A DNA stretch of 64,000 nt from Chitinophagales bacterium (GTDB taxonomy: Bacteria; Bacteroidota; Bacteroidia; Chitinophagales; CAIOSU01): contig BPHB01000002.1 of NCBI GenBank assembly GCA_026003335.1, forward strand, positions 558,001 through 622,000, read 5' to 3'. The position numbers were made by a program, and so were the translations under genes. Below are positions 35,753 to 44,945 of the stretch, piece after piece (position 1 is the first letter of the stretch; each line of letters begins with the position of its first letter). The notes below the pieces were generated by a model. It had not been told where the DNA came from and did no database searches. It worked only from the letters and a program-made list of their open reading frames with translations.

Positions 35753-36886
35753 ATGAAAGAAATCCGGATGGTTGATCTTTTGTCTCAGTATGAAAAAATA
35801 CAGACTGAGATAGGTAAAGCTCTATCCGGGGTAATACAATCAAGTCAGTTTATCCATGGTCCGGAAGTAAGGGCCTTTCAGGAAGAACTGGCTGAGTTTA
35901 TGGGCTGCCGGCATGTAATTACCTGCGCCAACGGAACCGATGCCCTTCAGCTGGCATGCATGGCCCTTAATCTGAAACCGGGCGATGAGGTGATTACTAC
36001 CGATTTCAGTTTCGTTTCTACTCTGGAAATTATCGCCCTCCTGGGCCTGAAACCTGTGCTGGTGGATATCCGCCCGGACACATTCAACATAGACCCCGAT
36101 GAGATTGAAAAACATATCACCCCAAAAACCAAAGCCATCATTCCGGTGCATCTGTATGGACAGTGTGCCGATATGGAACGTATCATGCAGATAGCCGCCA
36201 AATATGGCCTGTATGTAATTGAAGATACCGCCCAGGCCATTGGAGCAGAGTACCGCTTTCCGGACGGCACAGTTAAAAAAGCCGGTACTATCGGCACTAT
36301 TGGCACCACTTCTTTCTTTCCTTCAAAGAATCTGGGCTGCTATGGCGATGGCGGAGCAATCTTCACCAATGACGATGCCCTTGCCGATGAATTGAGAAGC
36401 CTGGCCAATCACGGACAAAAGGAACAATATCATTATCAGCGCGTAGGGGTTAATTCCAGGCTGGATGCCATACAGGCTGCTATTCTCCGGGTAAAGCTGC
36501 GTTACCTGCAGGATTACACGCAGGCGCGCAGAGAAGCAGCTGCCTTTTATGATAAAGCCTTTCAGCAGTGGGAGGCATTATCCATCCCTGCCCGGGCAAC
36601 CAACTCTACTCATGTTTTTCATCAATACACGATTACTCTGCACGGCATAAACCGGGAGGAACTCAGAAAAGCCCTGGCGGCAAAAAAAATTCCCACCATG
36701 GTGTATTATCCGAAACCTTTACATGCCCACTCTGCGTATAAATACTTAAATTATGCCGACAAAGAGTTCCCGATTGCTGTAGACATGAGCAATAGAGTGC
36801 TATCACTTCCCATGCATTCGGAGTTGGATGCAACGCAACTGGAATATATCACATCGGCAGTAAAAGAATTTATCCAGCAACAATAA
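35753..36886 (+). CDS. DegT/DnrJ/EryC1-family sugar aminotransferase (WbpE-like)
   Basis: This 377-aa PLP enzyme places an amino group on a keto-sugar nucleotide. The PLP lysine is Lys192 in FFPSKNLGCYGDGGA, and the cofactor contacts CANGTDALQLA and EDTAQAIGAEY are present. It looks most like WbpE, which aminates UDP-3-keto-GlcNAc uronic acid. The matching oxidase and acetyltransferase (WbpB/WbpD types) are not in the window, so the real substrate is open. It opens the nine-gene sugar-nucleotide operon. Confidence 0.92.
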   Translation: MKEIRMVDLLSQYEKIQTEIGKALSGVIQSSQFIHGPEVRAFQEELAEFMGCRHVITCANGTDALQLACMALNLKPGDEVITTDFSFVSTLEIIALLGLKPVLVDIRPDTFNIDPDEIEKHITPKTKAIIPVHLYGQCADMERIMQIAAKYGLYVIEDTAQAIGAEYRFPDGTVKKAGTIGTIGTTSFFPSKNLGCYGDGGAIFTNDDALADELRSLANHGQKEQYHYQRVGVNSRLDAIQAAILRVKLRYLQDYTQARREAAAFYDKAFQQWEALSIPARATNSTHVFHQYTITLHGINREELRKALAAKKIPTMVYYPKPLHAHSAYKYLNYADKEFPIAVDMSNRVLSLPMHSELDATQLEYITSAVKEFIQQQ

Positions 36887-36911
36887 ATTAAAACCAAAAC
36901 CCAATCAAGTC

Positions 36912-38228
36912 ATGAACATTGCAATCATAGGTACCGGGTATGTCGGACTGGTAACCGGCACCTGTCTTGCTGAAACCGGTAATAACGTGATATGTGTGGA
37001 CATAGATGAAGAGAAAGTCCGCAAAATGCTAAGTGGCATAGTGCCTATCTATGAGCCACACCTGGATGTACTTTTTGAAAGAAACATTCGCGAGGGACGG
37101 CTGACCTTTACTACTCAACTGGCGGATGCAGTGAAGGCATCAAAAATTATATTTCTCGCCCTCCCCACGCCTCCAGATGAAGACGGATCTGCTGATCTGT
37201 CCTACGTATTAGGCGTGGCTGAAGAGCTGGGTAAAATCATCACTGAATACAAGGTCATTGTGGATAAAAGCACGGTTCCTGTAGGCACTGCTGAAAAAGT
37301 CAGAGCTGCCATACAAAAAAACGCCAAGGTAGATTTTGATGTAGTCTCCAATCCGGAATTTCTGCGTGAAGGTTTTGCCGTAGATGACTTTATGAAACCG
37401 GATCGTGTAGTAGTAGGCACCAGCTCTGAAAGAGCCCGCAAGCTGATGGAAGAACTTTACAAACCCTACGTTAGGCAGGGTAATCCTATTATCTTCATGG
37501 ATGAAAAATCAGCCGAGCTGACCAAATACGCAGCCAATGCCTTCCTTGCGACCAAAATCACATTCATGAACGAAATAGCCAACTTTTGCGAAAAAGTAGG
37601 GGCTAATGTAGATATGGTCCGTATTGGCATTGGCTCAGACAGCCGTATAGGCAAACGCTTCCTCTTTCCGGGTATTGGCTATGGCGGCAGCTGCTTCCCC
37701 AAAGATGTACAGGCACTGGTAAAATCCGGTAGAGAACACGGCTATGAGTTCAAAATACTGGAAAGCGTCATGGCCGTCAATGAAAAGCAAAAAACCATTA
37801 TCATTCCCAAGATAACCCAGTACTTCGGCAGCAACGGAAGTCTCTCAGGCAAACGTTTTGCAATGTGGGGCCTGGCCTTCAAGCCCGATACCGATGACAT
37901 CCGCGAAGCACCGGCTCTGTACATCATTGACGAACTGCTGAAACTGGGCGTACACATCGTAGCCTTTGACCCTGAAGCGATGCCCAATGTAAAAAAGAAA
38001 CTGGGCAATAAAATAGAATACGCCCCTGACCGCTACTCTGCTCTCAAAGATGCAGACGCCCTTATCATTGCTACTGAATGGAGTGAATTCCGCTCACCCG
38101 ACTTTGAAAAAATGGCCTCCCTCATGAAACAAAAGGTAATATTTGACGGACGCAACCTCTACGAACCTGCTGAAATGCAAGCCAAAGGTTTTTACTACCG
38201 TAGTATTGGAAGAGAACAGGCCAACTGA
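36912..38228 (+). CDS. ugd: UDP-glucose 6-dehydrogenase
   Basis: This 438-aa enzyme oxidises UDP-glucose to UDP-glucuronate in two NAD+-dependent steps. It has the N-terminal NAD motif [11 protein letters not shown], catalytic Cys261 in [10 protein letters not shown], and [17 protein letters not shown] in the C-terminal domain. It lies 25 bp after the aminotransferase gene and 2 bp before the UDP-glucuronate decarboxylase gene, which uses its product. Confidence 0.95.
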   Translation: MNIAIIGTGYVGLVTGTCLAETGNNVICVDIDEEKVRKMLSGIVPIYEPHLDVLFERNIREGRLTFTTQLADAVKASKIIFLALPTPPDEDGSADLSYVLGVAEELGKIITEYKVIVDKSTVPVGTAEKVRAAIQKNAKVDFDVVSNPEFLREGFAVDDFMKPDRVVVGTSSERARKLMEELYKPYVRQGNPIIFMDEKSAELTKYAANAFLATKITFMNEIANFCEKVGANVDMVRIGIGSDSRIGKRFLFPGIGYGGSCFPKDVQALVKSGREHGYEFKILESVMAVNEKQKTIIIPKITQYFGSNGSLSGKRFAMWGLAFKPDTDDIREAPALYIIDELLKLGVHIVAFDPEAMPNVKKKLGNKIEYAPDRYSALKDADALIIATEWSEFRSPDFEKMASLMKQKVIFDGRNLYEPAEMQAKGFYYRSIGREQAN

Positions 38229-38230
38229 GC

Positions 38231-39214
38231 ATGAAAAGAGTCCTGATTACAGGCGCGGCAGGTTTTCTCGGTTCCCACCTCTGCGACCGTTTTATTAAAG
38301 AAGGATATGAGGTTGTCGGTATGGATAATCTCATCACCGGCAATCTGCGCAATATTGAACACCTCTTCAAACTCAAGGAATTTGAGTTTTATCATCATGA
38401 TGTATCCAAGTTTGTGCACGTACCGGGTAAGCTGGACTACATCCTGCACTTTGCCTCCCCGGCAAGCCCTATTGATTACCTGAAAATACCCATTCAAACA
38501 CTAAAGGTCGGCTCTCTGGGCACACACAACCTGCTGGGACTGGCCAAAGCCAAAAATGCCACCATCATGGTGGCTTCCACCTCTGAAGTGTATGGCGACC
38601 CGCAGGTACATCCGCAAAAAGAAGATTACTGGGGACATGTAAACCCCATCGGGCCTCGCGGTGTTTATGATGAAGCAAAGCGCTTTCAGGAAGCCATCAC
38701 CATGGCCTATCATCGCTTTCATGGCCTGAAAACACGTATCGTCCGCATCTTTAATACCTATGGCCCCCGCATGCGCCTCAATGACGGAAGGGTGCTGCCG
38801 GCTTTTATAGGGCAAGCGCTCCGCGGTGAAGACCTCACCGTCTTTGGCGATGGCAGCCAAACGCGTTCATTCTGCTACGTGGATGACCTGATTGAGGGTA
38901 TCTACAGACTGCTGCAGACAGACTACGTATATCCGGTTAACCTGGGTAATCCCGAAGAAATTACCATCCGGGAATTTGGTGAGGAAATCATCCGTCTCAC
39001 CGGCAGCAGGCAGAAGCTCGTTTTTAAAGAACTGCCTGTTGACGACCCCAAACAACGCCAGCCCGACATCTCCCTGGCCAAAAAACTTCTTGGCTGGGAG
39101 CCCCGCATAAGCAGGGCAGAAGGACTTCGTATCACCTATGAATATTTTAAAAGTCTTCCTCAGGAAGAGTTGTTTAAAAAAGAACACCAATTTGAAGAAT
39201 ACATTAAAAAATAG
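38231..39214 (+). CDS. UDP-glucuronate decarboxylase (UDP-xylose synthase)
   Basis: This 327-aa extended short-chain dehydrogenase has [10 protein letters not shown] at the NAD site, HFASPASP typical of UXS enzymes, a YDEAK catalytic Tyr/Lys and [14 protein letters not shown] in the sugar-binding loop. It converts UDP-glucuronate to UDP-xylose, and it directly follows ugd, which makes the substrate. UDP-xylose is a donor for surface glycans. Confidence 0.92.
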   Translation: MKRVLITGAAGFLGSHLCDRFIKEGYEVVGMDNLITGNLRNIEHLFKLKEFEFYHHDVSKFVHVPGKLDYILHFASPASPIDYLKIPIQTLKVGSLGTHNLLGLAKAKNATIMVASTSEVYGDPQVHPQKEDYWGHVNPIGPRGVYDEAKRFQEAITMAYHRFHGLKTRIVRIFNTYGPRMRLNDGRVLPAFIGQALRGEDLTVFGDGSQTRSFCYVDDLIEGIYRLLQTDYVYPVNLGNPEEITIREFGEEIIRLTGSRQKLVFKELPVDDPKQRQPDISLAKKLLGWEPRISRAEGLRITYEYFKSLPQEELFKKEHQFEEYIKK

Positions 39215-39223
39215 CACCCACTC

Positions 39224-40513
39224 ATGTATCAGGAACTCATCAGCGGCAAGGCAAAGCTTGCCGTCATCGGCCTGGGCTATGTAGGTTTGCCCATCGCTCT
39301 GGAATTTGCGCGCAAAATACCCGTCATCGGGTTTGACATTAATGAAGAGCGCATAAAGATGATGAAAAAGGGCATTGACCCCAGCAACGAGCTGACTGCT
39401 GAAGATTTTAAAGGAACCAATATCCACTTCACCAGCAAAGTCAATGACCTCAAAAAAGCACGATTTTATATCGTAGCCGTGCCCACTCCGGTGGATATAC
39501 ATAAAGTACCCGACCTTAAACCGGTACTCAGCGCTTCCCGCTCTATCGGTCAGGCGCTTAAAAAAGGCGATTATGTAGTGTACGAATCCACCGTATATCC
39601 CGGCTGCACGGAAGAAGACTGCCTGCCCATCCTGGAACAGCTTTCAGGCCTCAAGGTGGGAAAAGATTTCAAGCTGGGGTATAGTCCCGAGCGTATTAAC
39701 CCGGGCGACAAGGAACACACGCTGCCAAAAATCAAAAAAGTGGTCTCCGGGTGTGATGCGGAAAGCGCAAGGGAAATAGCCCGCGTGTATGAGATAGTGG
39801 TAAAAGCAGGAGTGCATATTGCCCCCTCCATTAAAGTGGCTGAGGCAGCCAAGATCATTGAAAATACCCAGCGCGACCTGAATATCGCATTAATGAACGA
39901 ACTTTCCATGATATTTGAAAGAATGAACATCAACACCTTTGATGTACTGGATGCTGCAGCCACCAAGTGGAACTTTCTGCGTTTCTCTCCCGGACTGGTG
40001 GGCGGTCACTGCATAGGTGTAGATCCCTACTACCTCACATACAAGGCTATCGCCCTGGGCTACAAGCCAGAAGTAATACTCAGCGGCAGACGCATCAATG
40101 ACAGCATGGGCGAATACGTTGCCCGCACCATCGTGCAACGCCTCATTAAAAAAGGCAAAATCGTTGGTAAATCCAGAGTGCTGGTTATGGGGGCTACTTT
40201 TAAAGAAAATGTTAGCGACATCCGCAATTCCAAAGTGGCCGATGTAGTGCATGAATTGAAGTCCTACTCAGTGCATGTGGAAGTAACAGATCCCCATGCC
40301 GACAGTGATGAACTAAAACATGAATACGGATTCGGCCTGATTGACAAGCCCGGAAAAAATTATGATGCCGTAATTATAGCCGTTGCTCATCGCGAATACC
40401 TTCCTCTGGAAGAAAAATATTTTAAATCCATCCTTTCAAAAGGAGGCATCATTGCCGACCTGAGAGGGATATACAGGGGGAAAATAAAATCACTGGAATA
40501 CTGGTCTCTGTAA
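39224..40513 (+). CDS. UDP-N-acetyl-hexosamine 6-dehydrogenase (WbpO/TviB-like)
   Basis: This 429-aa enzyme is of the UDP-sugar dehydrogenase class. It has IGLGYVGLPIALEFA at the NAD site, PTPVDIHKVPDL, ENTQRDLNIALMNELS, and the catalytic Cys in GGHCIGVDPYYL. These features place it with TviB/WbpO, which oxidise UDP-GalNAc or UDP-GlcNAc to the uronic acid, rather than with Ugd. A WbpP/TviC-type epimerase is encoded two genes on, a pairing known from Vi antigen and O-antigen loci, so UDP-GalNAcA is the likely product. Confidence 0.92.
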   Translation: MYQELISGKAKLAVIGLGYVGLPIALEFARKIPVIGFDINEERIKMMKKGIDPSNELTAEDFKGTNIHFTSKVNDLKKARFYIVAVPTPVDIHKVPDLKPVLSASRSIGQALKKGDYVVYESTVYPGCTEEDCLPILEQLSGLKVGKDFKLGYSPERINPGDKEHTLPKIKKVVSGCDAESAREIARVYEIVVKAGVHIAPSIKVAEAAKIIENTQRDLNIALMNELSMIFERMNINTFDVLDAAATKWNFLRFSPGLVGGHCIGVDPYYLTYKAIALGYKPEVILSGRRINDSMGEYVARTIVQRLIKKGKIVGKSRVLVMGATFKENVSDIRNSKVADVVHELKSYSVHVEVTDPHADSDELKHEYGFGLIDKPGKNYDAVIIAVAHREYLPLEEKYFKSILSKGGIIADLRGIYRGKIKSLEYWSL

Positions 40514-40519
40514 AAAATC

Positions 40520-41584
40520 ATGACTGCAGGTAAAAAAACCATTCTCATCACCGGAGGTGCAGGATTTATCGGCTCGCATGTGGTGCGCCTGTTTGTCAAC
40601 CAGTATCCCGAATACCATATCGTCAACCTGGACCTGCTTACCTATGCCGGCAATCTGGAAAACCTGCGCGATGTGGAAAACCGGCCCAATTATACTTTCA
40701 TCAAAGGTGATATCACTGATGCCGACTTCATCCATAGGCTCTTTAATCAGTTTACATTTGACGGTGTAATCCATCTGGCTGCCGAATCACATGTAGACCG
40801 TTCCATATCTGACCCGCTTGCCTTCGTAAAAACCAATGTTCTGGGAACAGTTATTCTGCTGAATGCTGCACGCCATGCCTGGAAAGACAACTATGCGGGC
40901 AAACGCTTTTACCATGTTTCCACTGATGAAGTCTATGGCTCACTGGGTCAAACCGGATTGTTTACCGAGCAAACCCCCTACGATCCGCATTCCCCCTACT
41001 CGGCTTCCAAAGCCAGCTCTGACCACTTTGTAAGGGCTTACTTTGATACCTATAAATTGCCGGTGGTCATCTCCAATTGCTCCAATAACTATGGCTCTCA
41101 TCAGTTTCCCGAAAAACTGATTCCCCTTTTTATCAATAATATCATCCACAACAAGCCCCTACCCGTTTATGGAAAAGGCGAAAACACCCGCGACTGGCTT
41201 TATGTGGAAGATCATGCACGGGCTATTGACCTGATTTTTCACAAGGGCAGAACAGGCGAAACCTACAACATAGGAGGTTTTAACGAATGGAAAAACATTG
41301 ACCTCGTAAAACTTCTCTGCCGGATAATGGATAAAAAACTCAACCGGCCGCCCGGAACTTCCGAACAACTTATCACCTTTGTCAAAGACCGCCCCGGTCA
41401 CGACCTCAGATATGCCATAGATGCCACCAAGCTGAACAAAGAACTCGGCTGGAAACCCTCCGTAACCTTTGAGCAGGGCCTTGAAAAAACTGTGGACTGG
41501 TATCTCAGCAATACCGAGTGGCTGGCGCACGTTACCAGCGGAGAATACCAACAATATTATCAAAAGCAATATCTTGAAAGATGA
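40520..41584 (+). CDS. rfbB: dTDP-glucose 4,6-dehydratase
   Basis: This 354-aa extended SDR converts dTDP-glucose to dTDP-4-keto-6-deoxyglucose. It has GGAGFIGSHVVR, HLAAESHVDRS, STDEVYGSL, YSASKA and NCSNNYGSHQFPEKLIP, all standard for RmlB. It supplies rfbC and rfbD downstream in the same operon. The thymidylyltransferase gene (rfbA) that makes its substrate is absent from the window. Confidence 0.96.
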   Translation: MTAGKKTILITGGAGFIGSHVVRLFVNQYPEYHIVNLDLLTYAGNLENLRDVENRPNYTFIKGDITDADFIHRLFNQFTFDGVIHLAAESHVDRSISDPLAFVKTNVLGTVILLNAARHAWKDNYAGKRFYHVSTDEVYGSLGQTGLFTEQTPYDPHSPYSASKASSDHFVRAYFDTYKLPVVISNCSNNYGSHQFPEKLIPLFINNIIHNKPLPVYGKGENTRDWLYVEDHARAIDLIFHKGRTGETYNIGGFNEWKNIDLVKLLCRIMDKKLNRPPGTSEQLITFVKDRPGHDLRYAIDATKLNKELGWKPSVTFEQGLEKTVDWYLSNTEWLAHVTSGEYQQYYQKQYLER

Positions 41585-41642
41585 TAGATGATAAAAGCTT
41601 TATCTGTCTGATTCAAGCATGATATTCCGAAAGTAGTAACTG

Positions 41643-42638
41643 ATGTACGAGACCCCCTACCATCATACGGATTTAAGCAAACTTACCTTTCTGGTAACCG
41701 GTGGTGCCGGCTTTATCGGCTCCAATATTGTAGAATATCTCCTCAAACACGGAGCCAGTAAGGTGCGGGTATTAGACAACCTCATCACAGGCTCCCGTGA
41801 AAATATTGAGGACTTTCGCGAATATCCCGCCTTTGAATTTATAGAAGGCGATATTCGTGACCTGCTCACCTGCCGTGAAGCCGTTCAGGATATGGATTAT
41901 GTCATTCACCAGGCAGCCCTGGGCTCGGTGCCCCGCTCCCTGAAAGAACCCGAGCTCACCAACTCTATCAACGTAGACGGATTTCTCAATGTGCTGATTG
42001 CAGCAAAGGAGGAAAAAGTAAAACGTCTTGTTTATGCTTCCTCCTCCTCGGTTTATGGAGACAGCCGAGAACTACCGCAGATTGAGGACCGCATAGGCAA
42101 GCCCCTTTCACCCTATGCCGTAAGCAAATACGTCAATGAGCTCTATGCCCGCGTCTTTGCTGACAACTATGGTATTGAAGTCATCGGCCTGCGCTATTTC
42201 AACGTGTTTGGTCCACGCCAGAGCCCCAAAGGCGCCTATGCTGCTGTAATTCCGCTTTTTATCCATGCCCTGATGCATGGCAATGACGCCTATATCAACG
42301 GAGACGGCACACAGACCCGCGATTTTACTTTTGTGGAAAATGCCGTGCAGGCCAACATCTTGGCGCTGTTTACACAAAACAAAAAAGCCATTAACCAGAT
42401 CTTTAACATTGCCGTAGGTGAAAGTTATTCGGTAACCCAGTTGTTCCGCTTTCTGTGTGAATTCATGGGCGTGCATAAAGAGCCCCTCCACAGAGAACCC
42501 CGGAAAGGTGAAATTCAAAACTCCCTTGCCGACATATCCCGGGCAGTCAGCTTGCTGGGTTACAAACCCAGCATACGCTTCAAAGAAGGTTTGAAAATAA
42601 CCATCGCTTATTTTAAAAATAAAACTCCGGTTAAATAA
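41643..42638 (+). CDS. UDP-N-acetylglucosamine 4-epimerase (WbpP-like)
   Basis: This 331-aa extended SDR has GGAGFIGSNIVEYLL, HQAALGSVPRS, SSSSVYGDS, the SPYAVSKY catalytic Tyr/Lys and YFNVFGPRQSP. HQAALGSVPRS and the size match WbpP/TviC, which prefer N-acetylated UDP-hexosamines over UDP-glucose. It probably interconverts UDP-GlcNAc and UDP-GalNAc or their uronic acids, together with the dehydrogenase at 39224. Confidence 0.9.
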   Translation: MYETPYHHTDLSKLTFLVTGGAGFIGSNIVEYLLKHGASKVRVLDNLITGSRENIEDFREYPAFEFIEGDIRDLLTCREAVQDMDYVIHQAALGSVPRSLKEPELTNSINVDGFLNVLIAAKEEKVKRLVYASSSSVYGDSRELPQIEDRIGKPLSPYAVSKYVNELYARVFADNYGIEVIGLRYFNVFGPRQSPKGAYAAVIPLFIHALMHGNDAYINGDGTQTRDFTFVENAVQANILALFTQNKKAINQIFNIAVGESYSVTQLFRFLCEFMGVHKEPLHREPRKGEIQNSLADISRAVSLLGYKPSIRFKEGLKITIAYFKNKTPVK

Positions 42639-42647
42639 GCCTGTGCT

Positions 42648-43208
42648 TTGAAAGTTACGCCAACAGAAATACCCGGACTGCTGATCATTGAACCCGTTGT
42701 TTACACAGACGAGCGCGGACTGTTTTTTGAAAGCTATAATCAAAAAGCCCTGAGCCGCTACAACCTCCCTTCTGTATTTGTGCAGGACAATCAATCCTTC
42801 TCCAAATATGGCGTGCTAAGGGGGTTACATTTTCAGCATGCCCCCTATGAACAGGCAAAGCTGGTGCGCGTCCTGCAGGGAGAAGTGTTTGATGTGGCCG
42901 TGGACCTGCGCAAAGGCAGCCCAACCTACGGCAAATGGAAAGGCGTAGTCCTTAGCGCATCCAACCGCAAACAGCTTTTTATCCCGCGAGGGTTTGCACA
43001 TGGTTTCCTCGTATTGAGCCCCACGGCTGAATTTTTTTACAAGTGCGACAATTTCTACTCCAAAGCCTATGACGGTGGCATTCGCTATGACGACCCGGAT
43101 TTAAACATTCAATGGCCCCTCCCGGAGCAGGAGCTGATTCTTTCGGACAAAGACCGGAATCTGCCTCTGCTAAAAGAAGCGTCTGTTAACTTTACGTATC
43201 AAGCTTAA
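42648..43208 (+). CDS. rfbC: dTDP-4-dehydrorhamnose 3,5-epimerase
   Basis: This 186-aa cupin enzyme epimerises C3 and C5 of dTDP-4-keto-6-deoxyglucose. It has DERGLFFESYN, VQDNQSFSKYGVLRGLHFQ with the catalytic His, PRGFAHGFLVLS and GIRYDDPDLNI. It starts with TTG at 42648, where the family N-terminus (MKVTPTEIPGL) begins. It abuts rfbD with no gap. Confidence 0.96.
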   Translation: MKVTPTEIPGLLIIEPVVYTDERGLFFESYNQKALSRYNLPSVFVQDNQSFSKYGVLRGLHFQHAPYEQAKLVRVLQGEVFDVAVDLRKGSPTYGKWKGVVLSASNRKQLFIPRGFAHGFLVLSPTAEFFYKCDNFYSKAYDGGIRYDDPDLNIQWPLPEQELILSDKDRNLPLLKEASVNFTYQA

Positions 43209-44075
43209 ATGGAACTTAAAATCCTGGTCACGGGAGCTAATGGCCAGCTGGGCACCGAACTGCGTACCTTAGCTGTGCAATACCCCCGTTATAGCTTCAT
43301 TTTCACCGACCTGGACCAACTGGATATCACACGGGCTGCCGCAACGGAAGATTTTATCCGTAACTGCCGGCCGCATTTTCTGATCAATTGCGCAGCCTAT
43401 ACCGCTGTGGACCTGGCAGAAAGCAACATGGAGGCGGCTTTCAGCCTCAATACGGAAGCTGTCAGAACCCTTGCCCACATCACGGCCGCTCTGGATATAA
43501 AGCTTATCCATATCTCTACTGACTTTGTTTTTGACGGCAGAAAAAACCGCCCTTATGTGGAAGATGATCTTCCGGCTCCGCTGAACATCTACGGCAAATC
43601 AAAATGGAGGGGTGAAGAAGCCTGCCTGCAGGAAAATCCGCACAGCATCATCGTGCGCACATCATGGCTTTACTCCCCTTTCGGAAACAACTTCGTCAAA
43701 ACGGTTCAGCGGCTGTGCCGGGAGAAAAAAGACATTGGAATAATATATGACCAGATTGGTACACCCACCTATGCGCATGACCTTGCCGCAGCATTGATGG
43801 TTGTTGTCAGCAAAGCCTCCCGTGACACCTGGGGTATTTTTCACTATAGCAATGAAGGTGTATGCAGTTGGTACGACTTTGCCGAAGCAATAAAAAATCT
43901 CAGCAGGCTGAGCTGTCGCATTCTCCCACTGGAAACCTCTGAGTATCCCACTCCGGCCAAAAGACCTGCGTATGCCGTTTTAAACAAGAAAAAAATCAAA
44001 CAAACCTTTGGGATTGATATCCCTCACTGGCAGCAAAGTCTCGCTGCCTGTATTGAAAGAATGCACAATGTCTGA
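43209..44075 (+). CDS. rfbD: dTDP-4-dehydrorhamnose reductase
   Basis: This 288-aa SDR completes dTDP-L-rhamnose synthesis using NAD(P)H. It has GANGQLGTEL at the cofactor site, NCAAYTAVDLAE, STDFVFDG, NIYGKSKWRGE with the catalytic Tyr/Lys, and RTSWLYSPFGNNFVKT. It begins one base after rfbC ends and overlaps cysQ by 8 bp. Confidence 0.96.
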   Translation: MELKILVTGANGQLGTELRTLAVQYPRYSFIFTDLDQLDITRAAATEDFIRNCRPHFLINCAAYTAVDLAESNMEAAFSLNTEAVRTLAHITAALDIKLIHISTDFVFDGRKNRPYVEDDLPAPLNIYGKSKWRGEEACLQENPHSIIVRTSWLYSPFGNNFVKTVQRLCREKKDIGIIYDQIGTPTYAHDLAAALMVVVSKASRDTWGIFHYSNEGVCSWYDFAEAIKNLSRLSCRILPLETSEYPTPAKRPAYAVLNKKKIKQTFGIDIPHWQQSLAACIERMHNV

Positions 44076-44847
44076 CCTGCCAGTTCCCATTGAGCCTGTC
44101 ATCCAAATAGCCTCCGAAGCTGGAGAGGCAATCATGGAAATTTACCGGCAGGATTTTGAAGTCTTCTCCAAGGCTGACTCGTCCCCTATAACCCTGGCAG
44201 ATAAACGCTCCAATGACATCATTACCCATGGTCTTAAGGAGTTATCCCCTGCTATTCCGGTAATAAGCGAAGAAAGCCGTCAAACACCTTACGCAATAAG
44301 AAAAACCTGGGATTGGGTATGGATTGTTGACCCCTTAGACGGAACCAAAGAATTTGTCAGCAAAAACGGAGAGTTCACCGTAAATATCGGGTTGGTTTAT
44401 CGCGGAAAACCAGTAGCCGGGGTTGTGCTCATCCCGCTAACAGGGGTATGTTATTATGCTTTCGGAGAAAGCAGCTTTAAACGCGTGCCGGGTGAAAAAG
44501 CCATCAGATTGAACAGACAACTCCGGCATTACACGCAAAAAACAAAGCTCAAAGTGGTGGCCAGCCGCTCTCATCTTACTGAAGAAGTAAAGCAATTTGT
44601 GCGGACGCTGCAGGACGAGGGAAAGGAAGTAGAGCTAGTCACTTCGGGCAGCTCTGTCAAATTCTGCATCGTTGCCGAAGGCGAAGCGGATGTGTACCCG
44701 CGTTTCGGTCCCACCATGGAGTGGGATACGGCTGCCGCACATGCCATAGCCACCGCAGCAGGCCGCAAGGTCATCCGGGCTGACAATCGCCAGCCCCTCG
44801 TCTATAACAAGGAATCCATGCTCAATCCATGGTTTATAGTTGAATAG
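44068..44847 (+). CDS. cysQ: 3'(2'),5'-bisphosphate nucleotidase CysQ
   Basis: This 259-aa inositol-monophosphatase-fold enzyme hydrolyses 3'-phosphoadenosine 5'-phosphate (PAP), the by-product of sulfotransfer and sulfate reduction. The metal-binding motifs are Glu68/Glu69 in ISEES and D88-P-L-D91-G-T, followed by GPTMEWDTAAAHAI. I use the ATG at 44068 rather than an upstream start at 44008 because MSDLPVPIEP fits the family length and keeps the overlap with rfbD to 8 bp. It is the last gene of the sugar operon, which may point to sulfated surface glycans; no sulfotransferase is in the window. Confidence 0.93.
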   Translation: MSDLPVPIEPVIQIASEAGEAIMEIYRQDFEVFSKADSSPITLADKRSNDIITHGLKELSPAIPVISEESRQTPYAIRKTWDWVWIVDPLDGTKEFVSKNGEFTVNIGLVYRGKPVAGVVLIPLTGVCYYAFGESSFKRVPGEKAIRLNRQLRHYTQKTKLKVVASRSHLTEEVKQFVRTLQDEGKEVELVTSGSSVKFCIVAEGEADVYPRFGPTMEWDTAAAHAIATAAGRKVIRADNRQPLVYNKESMLNPWFIVE

Positions 44848-44903
44848 CCCGCACCCGCCCCAAAGGTATCTTTCAGTGGGCCTTATTCCCCTGAATATTT
44901 CAC

Positions 44904-44911
44904 TATATTTG
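44904..44911 (+). promoter_or_regulatory. -7 promoter element of secDF
   Basis: TATATTTG is a perfect TAnnTTTG element. Transcription would start near 44916 and leave a 30-nt leader before the secDF ATG. A -33 TTTG is not clear. Confidence 0.55.
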
Positions 44912-44945
44912 CCCAACTTTTTCTGAAACCCAAAATAATTGCTCA

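Noticed and set aside
35753-44847. Complete O-antigen or capsule locus
   Set aside because: No glycosyltransferase, Wzx, Wzy, Wza or Wzc gene is present; it only supplies precursors.
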